Shown: positions 1 to 7,483, numbered from the stretch's first letter. The stretch: DNA of 17,201 nt from an uncultured Caulobacteraceae bacterium (GCA_937952995.1 CALFYB010000189.1:1-17201); one strand, 5' to 3'. Notes: generated from the sequence alone by a model not told the origin. Made by a program: numbers and translations.

Positions 1-33
1 TGACTGGAGTTCAGACGTGTGCTCTTCCGATCT
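1..33. other. Illumina TruSeq adapter sequence (contamination)
   Basis: The first 33 bases match the Illumina multiplexing read-2 adapter exactly as I know it. On the minus strand they read AGATCGGAAGAGCACACGTC and onward, the usual read-through prefix. Genomic sequence starts at base 34. The adapter supplies the peptide IGRAHV and the stop codon at the end of the minus-strand reading frame that closes at base 11. These bases should be trimmed, and they mark a raw contig end. Confidence 0.97.
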
Positions 34-724
34 CAAACAGCGCGGCTGACAGGGCATTGATCGCAATCCCGGCAGCAGCCACGCCCATCATCACCCCGCC
101 GGCGATCGGCTGGGGGTAGAAGAAGCGGTGGATCGTCTCGAACAGGATCGCCCCCAGCGCGACCCACAGCAGCGCGGCATTGGCAATCGCGGCCAGGATC
201 GATTCAGACTGTTCGAACCGCTCCATGACCTTGCTAAGGGCCCGCTCTGAAAAGGCCGCGTTGTCGTTGCCGCAGGCGGCCTGCACCGCTTCGGGCAGGC
301 CCACATCGGCGAGCACGCCCGTCACCCGCTCCGTCAGGCGCGGCCGCTTGGCCACGGCCACCTGCTGGGTCGCGCCCGCTGTGCGGATGATCTGGACCAG
401 ATCCTCATCGGTAAAGGCCCCAGAGGCATTGATCACCGGCAGCGCCACCTCATCGGTATCGTGCGAGAGCCGCAAGGCTACGTCGCGCGGAATCAAGGGC
501 GATGATTTCAGCGTCACAGACAGGGCAAATCGAACGGCGCGTGCGGCATCTCCCGCCATGATCCGGACAATTTCGTGGGCGTGGGCGCGATCGGCAGGCG
601 TCAGCACAGCCCGGTCCATCGCCATGAACAGCTTGCGAGCCTCCACCGCCCGCTCATAGGCCACCGCCCCCCTCATCATCTTATGAAGGTTGGCCTTGGC
701 TAAAGCTGTTTGCCTATTGGTCAT
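11..724 (-). CDS. DUF2336 protein, N-terminal part; 3' end replaced by foreign sequence
   Basis: The open frame starts at ATG 724 and codes for 237 residues, but only about the first 174 (down to base ~200) look native. That part contains 'SPLIPRDVALRLSHDTDEVA', then 'FTDEDLVQIIRTAGATQQVAVAKRP' and 'NDNAAFSERALSKVMERF'. This is the helical-repeat signature of DUF2336, a family of unknown function common in Caulobacterales and related alphaproteobacteria. DUF2336 proteins are usually well over 300 residues, so the gene is truncated here. After residue ~175 the frame changes into CDF transporter membrane segments, and its last six residues and stop codon come from the sequencing adapter. The native C-terminus is therefore missing and the apparent fusion should not be taken as a real two-domain protein. 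The gene runs divergently from the CoA-transferase gene. No function can be assigned beyond the domain name. Confidence 0.7.
   Translation of the reverse strand: MTNRQTALAKANLHKMMRGAVAYERAVEARKLFMAMDRAVLTPADRAHAHEIVRIMAGDAARAVRFALSVTLKSSPLIPRDVALRLSHDTDEVALPVINASGAFTDEDLVQIIRTAGATQQVAVAKRPRLTERVTGVLADVGLPEAVQAACGNDNAAFSERALSKVMERFEQSESILAAIANAALLWVALGAILFETIHRFFYPQPIAGGVMMGVAAAGIAINALSAALFEIGRAHV
34..199 (-). pseudogene. Fragment of a cation diffusion facilitator (CzcD-like) transporter
   Basis: Read on the minus strand, this stretch encodes about 55 residues, from SILAAIANAALLWVALG to INALSAALF. It holds two hydrophobic helices separated by a short ETIHRFFYPQPIAGG loop. The pattern 'ILAA-x-NA ... 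E-I-RF--P-P-IAGG ... G-x-x-N--SA-LF' is typical of transmembrane helices III and IV of cation diffusion facilitator (zinc/cobalt/cadmium efflux) proteins. Nothing else of such a transporter is present: no N-terminal HxxxD helix and no cytoplasmic domain. The adapter follows directly at one end, and DUF2336 coding sequence is joined in frame at the other. The right boundary is judged from family pattern and could lie anywhere in about 190-212. I read this as a displaced fragment brought in by a chimeric read, not as a gene at its natural site. The family call is from memory of the motif, not from a search. Confidence 0.6.
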
Positions 725-815
725 ACACCCTTGCTCGCGAACCCTTTCAAGCCCGAACGGCCATCAGTAACGCGCAGGTGGCAAGATGATGGAATATGCT
801 TAAGGATCTGTTTCC

Positions 816-821
816 TATAAT
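816..821 (+). promoter_or_regulatory. Possible -10 element upstream of the CoA-transferase gene
   Basis: The hexamer TATAAT lies about 90 bases before the CoA-transferase start codon, in the 184-base divergent gap. No convincing -35 hexamer is seen 16-18 bases upstream, so this is a weak suggestion only. Nothing else recognisable was found in 725-908. Confidence 0.22.
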
Positions 822-908
822 CGAGCCCTTCCATCTGAAGGCGCGCCAAGACAGTATGGAGATGAAGGTCGCCTGCGCGGCGCGGCCATAAAAACGTGGG
901 GGAACATC

Positions 909-2090
909 ATGCTCGAAGGCCTGAAGATCATTGAATTTGCCAGCTACATCGCAGCGCCTGGCGCGGGCGGAATCATGACCGACTGGGGTGCAGAGGTTAT
1001 CAAGATCGAGCAGCCCGGCGGCGATCCCATTCGCGGCTTCTTCGACAGCATTGGCTCGGACCAGTCGGCAAATCCGGTCTTTGAATTGGACAATCGCGGC
1101 AAGCGTTCGGTGGTTCTGGACACCTCCAAGCCTGCAGGCCGCGAGGCCTTGGTGCGCCTGATCAAGGATGCCGACGTGTTCTTGACCAATGTTCGGCCCG
1201 CAGCCCTAAAACGGGCCCGCCTCGACTATGACAGCCTCAAGGCAGACCATCCCAAGCTGATCTATTGTTCGGTGACCGGCTACGGCCTGACCGGCCCAGA
1301 TGCGGATCGTCCCGGCTTTGATATGGCCGCCTATTGGGCAAGGGCCGGGGTCGGGGCCCTGACCACGCCAAAGGGCTCAGAACCCTTCCCTCTACGCACC
1401 GCCATGGGCGATCACATCACCTCGCTCGCTACCACCTCCGCCATCTTGGCCGCTGTGGTCGAACGCAGCCGCACGGGCGTCGGGCGTCTGGTCGAGACGT
1501 CCCTGCTTCGCACCGGCGTCTATTCCATCGGCTCCGACATGGCGATCCAGCTGCGATTTGGCCGCATCGCCTCCAGCCGCCCTCGCGAAGGGGCCGTCAA
1601 TCCGCTGGGGAATTTCTTTCGGTCTGGTGATGGGCGTTGGATCTGCCTCTTGCCGCGTCAAGGCTCGTCGGACTGGCCAAAGATTGCCAATGCAGCAGGC
1701 CGACCGGACCTGATCGATGATCCGCGCTTTGCCAAGGCCAAGGACCGCCGCGCCAATGGTCCCGAACTGGTCCGTACCCTCGATCAGGCCTTCGCGGCCC
1801 TGAGCTTCGCTGAGGCCGCCGAGCGACTGGACGCCGCCGACATCGCTTGGTCGCCCATGCAGACCCCCGCAGAGGTCGCCGCCGATCCGCAGGCCATTGC
1901 GGCGGGCTGCATCGTTGATACGCCTGACGGCAAGGGTGGGACCTTCAAGGCCCCCGGCGGCCCGGCCCGCTTCCCCGGCGCAGATGATGGTCCAAAGGGG
2001 CCTGCACCGACCATGGGCCAACATACCCACGAGATCCTGTCGGCGCTTGGCTATAGCGAGGCTGAAATCCTAGCGGCTAGCGGCGCTTAG
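909..2090 (+). CDS. CaiB/BaiF family (class III) CoA-transferase
   Basis: This protein of 393 residues matches class III CoA-transferases (CaiB/BaiF, formyl-CoA transferase type), which move CoA between carboxylic acids. The N-terminus 'LEGLKIIEFASYIAAPGAGGIMTDWGAEVIKIE' is the family's opening motif. 'LIYCSVTGYGLTGPDADRPGFD' (about 117-138) is the next conserved block. Asp168 in 'MGDHITS' sits where the family carries the aspartate that forms the acyl-enzyme intermediate. Length is normal. The start is ATG 909, preceded by a GGGGGA ribosome binding site. The family is broad (carnitine, bile acid, oxalate, alpha-methylacyl-CoA racemase and others), so the substrate cannot be read from sequence. 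The next genes suggest no dedicated pathway, although an acyl-CoA ligase lies about 6 kb away. Its stop codon overlaps the convergent transglycosylase gene's stop codon, leaving no room for a terminator between them. Confidence 0.9.
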   Translation: MLEGLKIIEFASYIAAPGAGGIMTDWGAEVIKIEQPGGDPIRGFFDSIGSDQSANPVFELDNRGKRSVVLDTSKPAGREALVRLIKDADVFLTNVRPAALKRARLDYDSLKADHPKLIYCSVTGYGLTGPDADRPGFDMAAYWARAGVGALTTPKGSEPFPLRTAMGDHITSLATTSAILAAVVERSRTGVGRLVETSLLRTGVYSIGSDMAIQLRFGRIASSRPREGAVNPLGNFFRSGDGRWICLLPRQGSSDWPKIANAAGRPDLIDDPRFAKAKDRRANGPELVRTLDQAFAALSFAEAAERLDAADIAWSPMQTPAEVAADPQAIAAGCIVDTPDGKGGTFKAPGGPARFPGADDGPKGPAPTMGQHTHEILSALGYSEAEILAASGA

Positions 2091-2935
2091 GTCTTTTTAC
2101 CGGCGTCACGGGCCTCGGAGAGCATACGCAGCATCTCTGAGGTGAAGATCGAATTACCGAGGCTAGACCCGCTGCTTTCAGAGCCAGCGGTTCCAAACGG
2201 ACTGCTGGGCTCTCGCGTGCCGTTGAGGATCAGACTAATCAGCGCCTCTTGCTGCGCCTTGGCGTCCGCATTGCGCGCCGAGGTGTAGTGCAGATAGCCA
2301 GTGTCCAGCGCGGGGGCGACCGGGTCGGCGCTCTGACCTGGCCCGACCTTGGTCAGGTTGGCATAGACCTCTTCGACCGTCGCGGGCCGTCCACTGCGAT
2401 AGAAAATCGAACGGTTGGCCGCCGCTGCATCGGGAAACAGAGAGGCCGCCGACGCGCTAGGCTTGGTTTCAGCCGCTTCAATCAGTTTGGCTGAACCTTG
2501 GGGGCCGAGGAAATGGGCGGCGTAGAGCTCGCCCGCCGTAGGATTGCGCCCAATGCGGCCTCTCAAATATGAGGCATGGTCCGAGGTCAATTCACCGGCC
2601 ATCATGGAAGAGGCATGGGGATCGAGCTTCAGGTCCATAACCGCTTGACGCGATGACCCGTTAGGCACGCGGTAGCGACCATCAGAGCCCTTCTCGATCA
2701 ACGCGGCATAGTTTCCATATCCATGCTTGGCACCGTGCTGCTTGAGCGTGCTCATCCAGGTCTGGTCAACAAACTGGAACAGTCCTGCGGCCGACGAGGT
2801 CCCCGCTCGCGCATTGGGGTTGGAACCGCTCTCACGGTTTGCTGTCTTCAGCAAAAAACCAAAATCGACGCCCGTCGCCGTGGACGCACGTCTCAATGCC
2901 GCTTCAACGACGCCCTTGATCGACTCGACTGTCAT
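2087..2935 (-). CDS. Lytic-transglycosylase-like (SLT domain) protein
   Basis: The N-terminal ~70 residues form a transglycosylase SLT domain: 'FLLKTANRESGSNPNARAGTSSAAGLFQFVDQTW'. Glu35 in 'RESG' is the expected catalytic acid, and GLFQF at 51-55 is the second family motif. Such enzymes cut the glycan strands of peptidoglycan, forming 1,6-anhydromuramic ends. A second SLT-like stretch, 'AGELYAAHFLGPQGSAKLI', appears in the middle third. The C-terminal third is low-complexity and Ser/Gly-rich. No signal peptide or membrane segment is seen in the 282 residues, which is odd for an enzyme with a periplasmic substrate. Export through a flagellar or other appendage machine is one explanation, but that is inference. 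The start is ATG 2935, and a possible CtrA box lies 24 bases upstream. The gene shares four bases with the end of the CoA-transferase gene. Confidence 0.85.
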   Translation of the reverse strand: MTVESIKGVVEAALRRASTATGVDFGFLLKTANRESGSNPNARAGTSSAAGLFQFVDQTWMSTLKQHGAKHGYGNYAALIEKGSDGRYRVPNGSSRQAVMDLKLDPHASSMMAGELTSDHASYLRGRIGRNPTAGELYAAHFLGPQGSAKLIEAAETKPSASAASLFPDAAAANRSIFYRSGRPATVEEVYANLTKVGPGQSADPVAPALDTGYLHYTSARNADAKAQQEALISLILNGTREPSSPFGTAGSESSGSSLGNSIFTSEMLRMLSEARDAGKKT

Positions 2936-2953
2936 TAGCGAAAGGTGAACAGA

Positions 2954-2973
2954 TAGGGTTAACCAAACCCTAA
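2954..2973 (-). promoter_or_regulatory. Candidate CtrA box upstream of the transglycosylase gene
   Basis: The 53-base gap between the transglycosylase start (2935) and the thiO stop (2989) contains TTAA, seven bases, then CTAA at 2959-2973. This is one mismatch from the CtrA full site TTAA-N7-TTAA known from Caulobacter and relatives, and the first half continues as TTAACC, as in the consensus. The same bases form a short hairpin, TAGGGTT/AACCCTA at 2954-2960 and 2966-2972, so the dyad may matter for another reason. The position fits a promoter site for the minus-strand gene. Confidence 0.35.
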
Positions 2974-2988
2974 TAGGCCAGCGGATGT

Positions 2989-4080
2989 TTAGGCGAGATC
3001 AAAGCGGCGCGGGTCCATCTGGATCGCGAATGGGTCCAGTGCCTCATCCCTAAACCGGGCCTCAACCGTCTTTGCAACTAACGCCGCCAGCAACCAGCCA
3101 TTACGCCTCGCCCCACACGCCAAGGTCACACCGGGCGCGCTGCTCGGGCCGACCAAGGGTAAGCCATCAGGCGTCGCGGCCCTGACGCCAACGCGATGTT
3201 GCGCCGGGACCATTGCCAAGTCCGGATAGAGGCTTGCCCCCACCCCTCTCAAGCGCTCGGCGATGGCTTCATCCGGCGTCAGATCGTCTAGCCCAAACTC
3301 CATCGTCGCACCGACCATCGCCCCTGAGGCCCGCGCCACCACATAGCCCCCAGCCGACCGAATGGCGGGGCCTTGCCTCGGCCCCGCACCCTCGAAGAAC
3401 AGGATCTGTCCCTTGATGGGCGATAGGAGCGCCAGTTCTGGCGCTAACGATACCATCCCCCGCCCGAGGCCAGAGGCTATGACCAGATGATCGGCTTGGA
3501 TCTGTCGTCCATCTGACAGGGTGGCCGTGCCCAGCGAAAAATCAGTGACCGCCGCTGTGAAGAACCTGACGCCCAACAGAGTTGCCTCGTGATAGAGCCG
3601 TTCCGTCACAACCGTCACATCGAGGCACCAATCCTCTGGCGTGAAGAGGCAAGCCTCACCCTTGGGATCGAGCCCGGGCGACAGGGCCTGCGCTTCCTGC
3701 GCGGTCAAAATTTCAAACTGTGCGCCGATGGCGTCAAAGCGCTCTGACATGGCCTCGCTGCCCACCCCCGACGCAGATGGCACCCAAAGCGCACCGGGCT
3801 GGGAAAGACCTGAGGGGCCACTGCCGTCTTGAGGTACCAGATCCAGCCAAGCATCGCGCCCGGCCCTCAGCAACCCGAACAGCCCCTTGGACGCTGGGTC
3901 CAGCACCGACTCGAAGGCGGGGGCCAGCATACCGGCTGCGACACCAGACGCATTGGCCCCGCGTTCGGCAGGATCGGCCAGAGCCACGTCATAGCCCGCA
4001 CGGGCCAGCACCACGGCGCAGGTGAGGCCAATGGCCCCGCCTCCTGCAATCACGATCGATTTCGCTGATGCTGCTATCAT
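2989..4080 (-). CDS. thiO: Glycine oxidase ThiO-like FAD-dependent oxidoreductase
   Basis: This 363-residue flavoprotein is of the D-amino-acid oxidase/glycine oxidase group. ThiO oxidises glycine to iminoglycine (dehydroglycine), a building block for the thiazole ring of thiamine. The FAD-binding GGGAIG motif is at 13-18, inside a Rossmann beta-alpha-beta start ('IVIAGGGAIGLTCAVVLARAGYDVALAD'). 'GVAAGMLAP' (46-54) is close to the ThiO signature. 'PIKGQ' (221-225), 'GVRAATPDGLPLVG' (298-311) and 'RRNGWLLA' (325-332) match the FAD/substrate-domain blocks of ThiO, in which the last normally reads '(Y)RNGILLA'. The start is ATG 4080, with only a weak GGGG ribosome site. No thiS, thiG or thiE lies in this window, so the thiamine role rests on motif similarity alone. 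Another amine oxidase of the DadA/SoxA group is possible but less likely. Confidence 0.78.
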   Translation of the reverse strand: MIAASAKSIVIAGGGAIGLTCAVVLARAGYDVALADPAERGANASGVAAGMLAPAFESVLDPASKGLFGLLRAGRDAWLDLVPQDGSGPSGLSQPGALWVPSASGVGSEAMSERFDAIGAQFEILTAQEAQALSPGLDPKGEACLFTPEDWCLDVTVVTERLYHEATLLGVRFFTAAVTDFSLGTATLSDGRQIQADHLVIASGLGRGMVSLAPELALLSPIKGQILFFEGAGPRQGPAIRSAGGYVVARASGAMVGATMEFGLDDLTPDEAIAERLRGVGASLYPDLAMVPAQHRVGVRAATPDGLPLVGPSSAPGVTLACGARRNGWLLAALVAKTVEARFRDEALDPFAIQMDPRRFDLA

Positions 4081-4179
4081 GGCCGCTAGCCAGCCCCAGA
4101 CCCGCGCAAGGTCAAGGGCGCAGTGCTAATTTTCTGCAAATCTTTCTAAAATCCCGCCCTAAAAGCGACGAGACGGCCC

Positions 4180-4653
4180 TTAGGCTGCCCGAGATGGCTC
4201 GTCGATCTTTGGCAGAACATAGTCCAAGGCCAGCAGGGTCACCATACGGCCCTCAACATCAATGATGCCCTTAACCAACGCGCGGACAGCATCTGCCCCC
4301 ACATCTGGCGCACCTTGAATATCGCTGTCCTTGAGGGTCAGGGTCTCACACACCGCATCGACCAAAAGTCCAACAAGCTGATCGCCGATATAGGTCACAA
4401 CGATGACATGGCGCTCACTGGGCTCTGTTCGCTCACGACCAAGCCTTAGGGACATATCAACGACGGGCATGACGGTACCGCGAAGATTGATCACACCAAG
4501 CACATAGGCCGGCGCTAGGGGCACCAGCGTGGTTTCGGTCCAGCCCCGAATTTCGCGGACTGACGTGATGTCGACGCAGAATTCCTGACTACCAATGCGA
4601 AAGGAAATCAACTCGCGCAGGTGCGGGCTGGCATTTGCAGACATGTCCGTCAT
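4180..4653 (-). CDS. cheW: Chemotaxis adaptor protein CheW
   Basis: These 157 residues form a single CheW domain of normal length. CheW couples chemoreceptors to the histidine kinase CheA at the inner face of the membrane. The opening 'ISFRIGSQEFCVDITSVREIRG' (16-37), the core 'VLGVINLRGTVMPVVDMSLRLG' (51-72, with the conserved Asn56-Leu-Arg-Gly), and 'VGLLVDAVCETLTL' (94-107) are all diagnostic. The chosen start is ATG 4653, with AGGA about 11 bases upstream; ATG 4644 is an alternative. No cheA, cheB, cheR, cheY or receptor gene lies within the window, so this is an orphan copy. The genes on either side (thiO and a membrane glycosyltransferase) have unrelated roles. It may serve the main chemotaxis array encoded elsewhere, or another signalling complex. 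Confidence 0.93.
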   Translation of the reverse strand: MTDMSANASPHLRELISFRIGSQEFCVDITSVREIRGWTETTLVPLAPAYVLGVINLRGTVMPVVDMSLRLGRERTEPSERHVIVVTYIGDQLVGLLVDAVCETLTLKDSDIQGAPDVGADAVRALVKGIIDVEGRMVTLLALDYVLPKIDEPSRAA

Positions 4654-4737
4654 GACCCTAAATCCTGTTCGACCGTTGAAACCAACTCAATAGTGAACAT
4701 TAGCAATTACGCGAGCCTTAATAGGCGGCGATTGAGT

Positions 4738-6282
4738 CTAATTTTTTGCCGCGCGCTTGGCATCGCGTTTGATCGAGTCGGCTAGGGTCTTGGCAGACCA
4801 ACAGCCCTTGCCCGTAATGTCCCGTAACGGCCCCTCGACGCGATAGACGCCATAGACAATGCCGCCCGGCCCCTCGCCGCCTCGGCGCAGATCGGGCAAG
4901 CGCTCGACCTTGGCGAAGCAGGTCGCCAAATCAGTCTGAGAAATCCGTCGATCCAGATCAACCACAAGCCCAGGCCGTGCCATGTCTAAACCCTTGGGCA
5001 GCGGGGCGGCGGCGTAGCGATCCCGCTCGGTCAATTGAAGGGCGGGTCCATCCAGTGCCGGTTGATTAGAAATTTGCGCGAGGGTGACATAGCTGAAGGT
5101 TCCGACCCAATTGGCCCCTTGGGCACGGCGAACCTTTGCCACGGAGGCGGCGAAGCTCGGCCATTGGCGCAGGGTGCGGGCCGGGTCCCCCTTGAACCCC
5201 TCGCGATAATTGGTGGTGGCTCCGAAGATCAAAGCCAAGGCCCCGATCCCCAAACCGAATGGAAGGATGGCGCGGCGGGCAAAGGCGCTAAGGACCGAGG
5301 TCGAAACCCGCGAGGCGGCAACCGCTGCGATCAGGGCCAAGGCCGGATAGAGCGGCGTCGGCCAATGACCTTGGACACGGTCATGAAGGGCGTGAACCAT
5401 CAGATAGAGGCCAAATGGCAGAGCCGTCAGGACCAGAAGCGACAGGTCAACCTTGCGCCCCACAGCGACCGCCTCGGATGGCAACGCCTTCATGGTCAGG
5501 CCCCGGATCGCAAAACCGGTAATGAACGGATTGAGCAGCAGGGCTTGGGTGAGAACCAGTTCGAGCAAGAATTTGGGTTGAAGACCCGATGGCTCAACCC
5601 GGCCAAACTGCTTGGTAAAGGTCAGCCATTCGTTCTGAGAATTCCACCAGACATTGATGCCGAATAGGCCCACACCGATCACGGCTGCAGCCCACGGCCA
5701 AGGCGTCACAAGGCTCTTACGTCGCTCCGCAGAGCTCAAGATCCAGAGCAGGACCCCAGGCGCGATGAAGAGCGATGAATATTTGGAGAGGGTCGCTAGA
5801 CCAGCCGCTACGCCTGCGAGGCACCACCAGCGGGCCGCCTGATGCTCCCGCCCCGGCTCGAACACCGCCGCCAAGCACCATAGGGTGGCAACCCAAAAGA
5901 GGGTCGCAAAGGCGTCGGGCGTCGACAGGATCGCCCCGACAGCAATCATCAAGGTCGCGCTATACCAGAGCGCTGCTCGCGCCGCCGTGGCCTCGGTCAG
6001 GCCGAGCCGCTTGGCCAGATCATACAGGACCAGACTTGTCGCGCCGCTGGCCAGAACCGCTGATAGCCGCACGCCTAAGCCATTGTCGCCTAAGAGGCTG
6101 GTGCCCAGTCGAATGGCCCAGGCCACAAGCGGCGGATGGTCAAAATAGCCAAGGGCGAGATGCTGTGACCAGAGACGGTAATAGGCCTCGTCGTCGGTCA
6201 GGGGCATAAGGGCGGCGAAGGCTAACCGCGCCAAGGTGATCAGGCCGATCCACAGGAAAAGCCGCCGGGTCGTGGCGCTCAT
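4738..6282 (-). CDS. GT39/ArnT-like polyprenyl-phosphate-sugar glycosyltransferase
   Basis: This 514-residue, very hydrophobic protein has the architecture of the PMT_2/GT39 (dolichyl-phosphate-mannose transferase/ArnT) family. These integral inner-membrane enzymes take a sugar from a polyprenyl-phosphate carrier and attach it to lipid A, a glycan or a protein on the periplasmic side. After the first helix (about 8-26) comes the acidic loop motif DDEAYY (30-35), which in the family carries the catalytic aspartate, followed by FDHPP (47-51), the usual next motif. At least eight further hydrophobic helices follow up to about residue 355, and then a ~150-residue soluble C-terminal part. Its start lies seven bases after the stop of the upstream GT2-GtrA gene, so the two are almost certainly co-transcribed. 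That partner would supply the lipid-linked sugar. The sugar and acceptor cannot be told from sequence. Confidence 0.85.
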   Translation of the reverse strand: MSATTRRLFLWIGLITLARLAFAALMPLTDDEAYYRLWSQHLALGYFDHPPLVAWAIRLGTSLLGDNGLGVRLSAVLASGATSLVLYDLAKRLGLTEATAARAALWYSATLMIAVGAILSTPDAFATLFWVATLWCLAAVFEPGREHQAARWWCLAGVAAGLATLSKYSSLFIAPGVLLWILSSAERRKSLVTPWPWAAAVIGVGLFGINVWWNSQNEWLTFTKQFGRVEPSGLQPKFLLELVLTQALLLNPFITGFAIRGLTMKALPSEAVAVGRKVDLSLLVLTALPFGLYLMVHALHDRVQGHWPTPLYPALALIAAVAASRVSTSVLSAFARRAILPFGLGIGALALIFGATTNYREGFKGDPARTLRQWPSFAASVAKVRRAQGANWVGTFSYVTLAQISNQPALDGPALQLTERDRYAAAPLPKGLDMARPGLVVDLDRRISQTDLATCFAKVERLPDLRRGGEGPGGIVYGVYRVEGPLRDITGKGCWSAKTLADSIKRDAKRAAKN

Positions 6283-6289
6283 CGATGGC

Positions 6290-7435
6290 CTACCAAACCG
6301 TCAAGGTGCTGATCACATAGTTCCAAACGGCACCGACCGCAGCGCCGACCGCACCGGCCAAGATCCAGCCCGGCACCCACTGTTCGACAAGTCCAGCCAC
6401 CGCATAGTTGGCGGCAAGGCCGACACTGCAAACAATGCAGAACTGCACATAGCCGGTCGCCAAACGCCAACCCTTACGGCGCCGGTCACGATAGGTCAGA
6501 GCATTATTGATGAAATAGTTGGAGGTCATAGCCACCAGCGCGGCCAAGATCTGGGCGCGGGAAAAGTCGCTGTGCCCTGCGGTCATCAACAGGCTGAGCA
6601 CGCTCATATGGACCAAGATGCCCGTCGAGCCGACGAAGGCAAACAAAAGCGCCCTCACCGACAGGACATCTCGGGTCAGTTTGCTGAGCACCAGACCGGC
6701 ATAGTCGACGACCACGCGGGTATCGAGCTTGCTGGTGCCAGCCTCACGCTCGCGAAAGGCGTAAGACATTTCTAAGATGCGCGGCGGTGTGGTCTGGGAG
6801 GCAATGATGTCGAACAGGACCTTGAACCCGTCGGTCGACAGGCGCGGCGCGACGGTCTCGACCAGATCACGGCGGATCATGAAAAAGCCACTGACCGGAT
6901 CACTGACCTGAGCCCGCAGCGCCTTGCGGCCCAGCCATGCCGCCCCTCGGCTTCCCGCCTTGCGCACCGCCGACAGGCCTCGGTCCAGACCGTCGGCCTG
7001 CAAGAACCGTGAGCCAATGACCAGATCGGCTAGGTCATCGCGCAGGGCGTTGAACATGGCTGGCAGCAGCGCCTCGTCATGCTGCATGTCCCCGTCGATC
7101 ACGGCGACGAACGGGGCGGCGCTGGCCATAGCCCCCTCAATCACGGCACCGGCCAAGCCTCGGCGTCCGACGCGGCGCAGGCACTGCACCCGGCCATCGT
7201 GAACAGCAATAGCCTTGACCGCCGCAGCGGTGCCGTCCGGAGAATCGTCATCGACGAAGATCACCTGCCACGCGATGCCCGCTAGCGCGACGTCGAGCGC
7301 AGCAATCAACCGCTCAACATTGCCGCGCTCATTAAAGGTCGGCACGATCACAGACAGATCGACCCGCGCAGGCGCATAGGCCGGGCGAAGGGTCTCGCCG
7401 GTCTTCAAGGCAGCAGGGGATTGACGCGAGGCCAT
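6290..7435 (-). CDS. GT2 polyprenol-phosphate glycosyltransferase fused to a GtrA membrane domain
   Basis: Two domains are visible. Residues ~26-235 are a family-2 glycosyltransferase of the DPM1/ArnC type: 'DLSVIVPTFNERGNVERLIAAL', then DDDSPDGT (62-69), the DGDMQH metal/nucleotide site (114-119), and 'SDPVSGFFMIRRD'. Residues ~262-381 form a GtrA-like domain with four hydrophobic helices and the motif 'NYFINNALTYRDRR'. The GT2 part would put a sugar from a nucleotide donor onto undecaprenyl phosphate, and GtrA domains are thought to help move that lipid across the membrane. The frame opens at a TTG at 7450, but ATG 7435 is the better start, giving 381 residues; neither has a strong ribosome site. 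It overlaps nothing and precedes the GT39 gene by seven bases. Together they look like a compact make-flip-transfer module. Confidence 0.88.
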   Translation of the reverse strand: MASRQSPAALKTGETLRPAYAPARVDLSVIVPTFNERGNVERLIAALDVALAGIAWQVIFVDDDSPDGTAAAVKAIAVHDGRVQCLRRVGRRGLAGAVIEGAMASAAPFVAVIDGDMQHDEALLPAMFNALRDDLADLVIGSRFLQADGLDRGLSAVRKAGSRGAAWLGRKALRAQVSDPVSGFFMIRRDLVETVAPRLSTDGFKVLFDIIASQTTPPRILEMSYAFREREAGTSKLDTRVVVDYAGLVLSKLTRDVLSVRALLFAFVGSTGILVHMSVLSLLMTAGHSDFSRAQILAALVAMTSNYFINNALTYRDRRRKGWRLATGYVQFCIVCSVGLAANYAVAGLVEQWVPGWILAGAVGAAVGAVWNYVISTLTVW

Positions 7436-7483
7436 AGGACAGGGTTCCAATCTGGCGAACTATAAGCCGCCAGACGCCTAATT

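Noticed and set aside
180..659. 159-codon plus-strand frame opposite the DUF2336 gene
   Set aside because: Its Ser/Arg-rich composition is typical of an antisense shadow, and the DUF2336 pattern on the minus strand is convincing.
11..724. Genuine two-domain DUF2336-CDF membrane fusion protein
   Set aside because: The C-terminal stop comes from adapter sequence and the transporter part covers only two helices, so an artefact is far more likely.
1392..2030. 212-codon minus-strand frame opposite the CoA-transferase gene
   Set aside because: It is a shadow of a high-GC gene with conserved class III CoA-transferase motifs; it has no recognisable domain of its own.
5035..5667. 210-codon plus-strand frame opposite the GT39 gene
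   Set aside because: It is Gly/Arg/Gln-rich with no motif and lies fully inside a well-supported membrane protein gene on the other strand.
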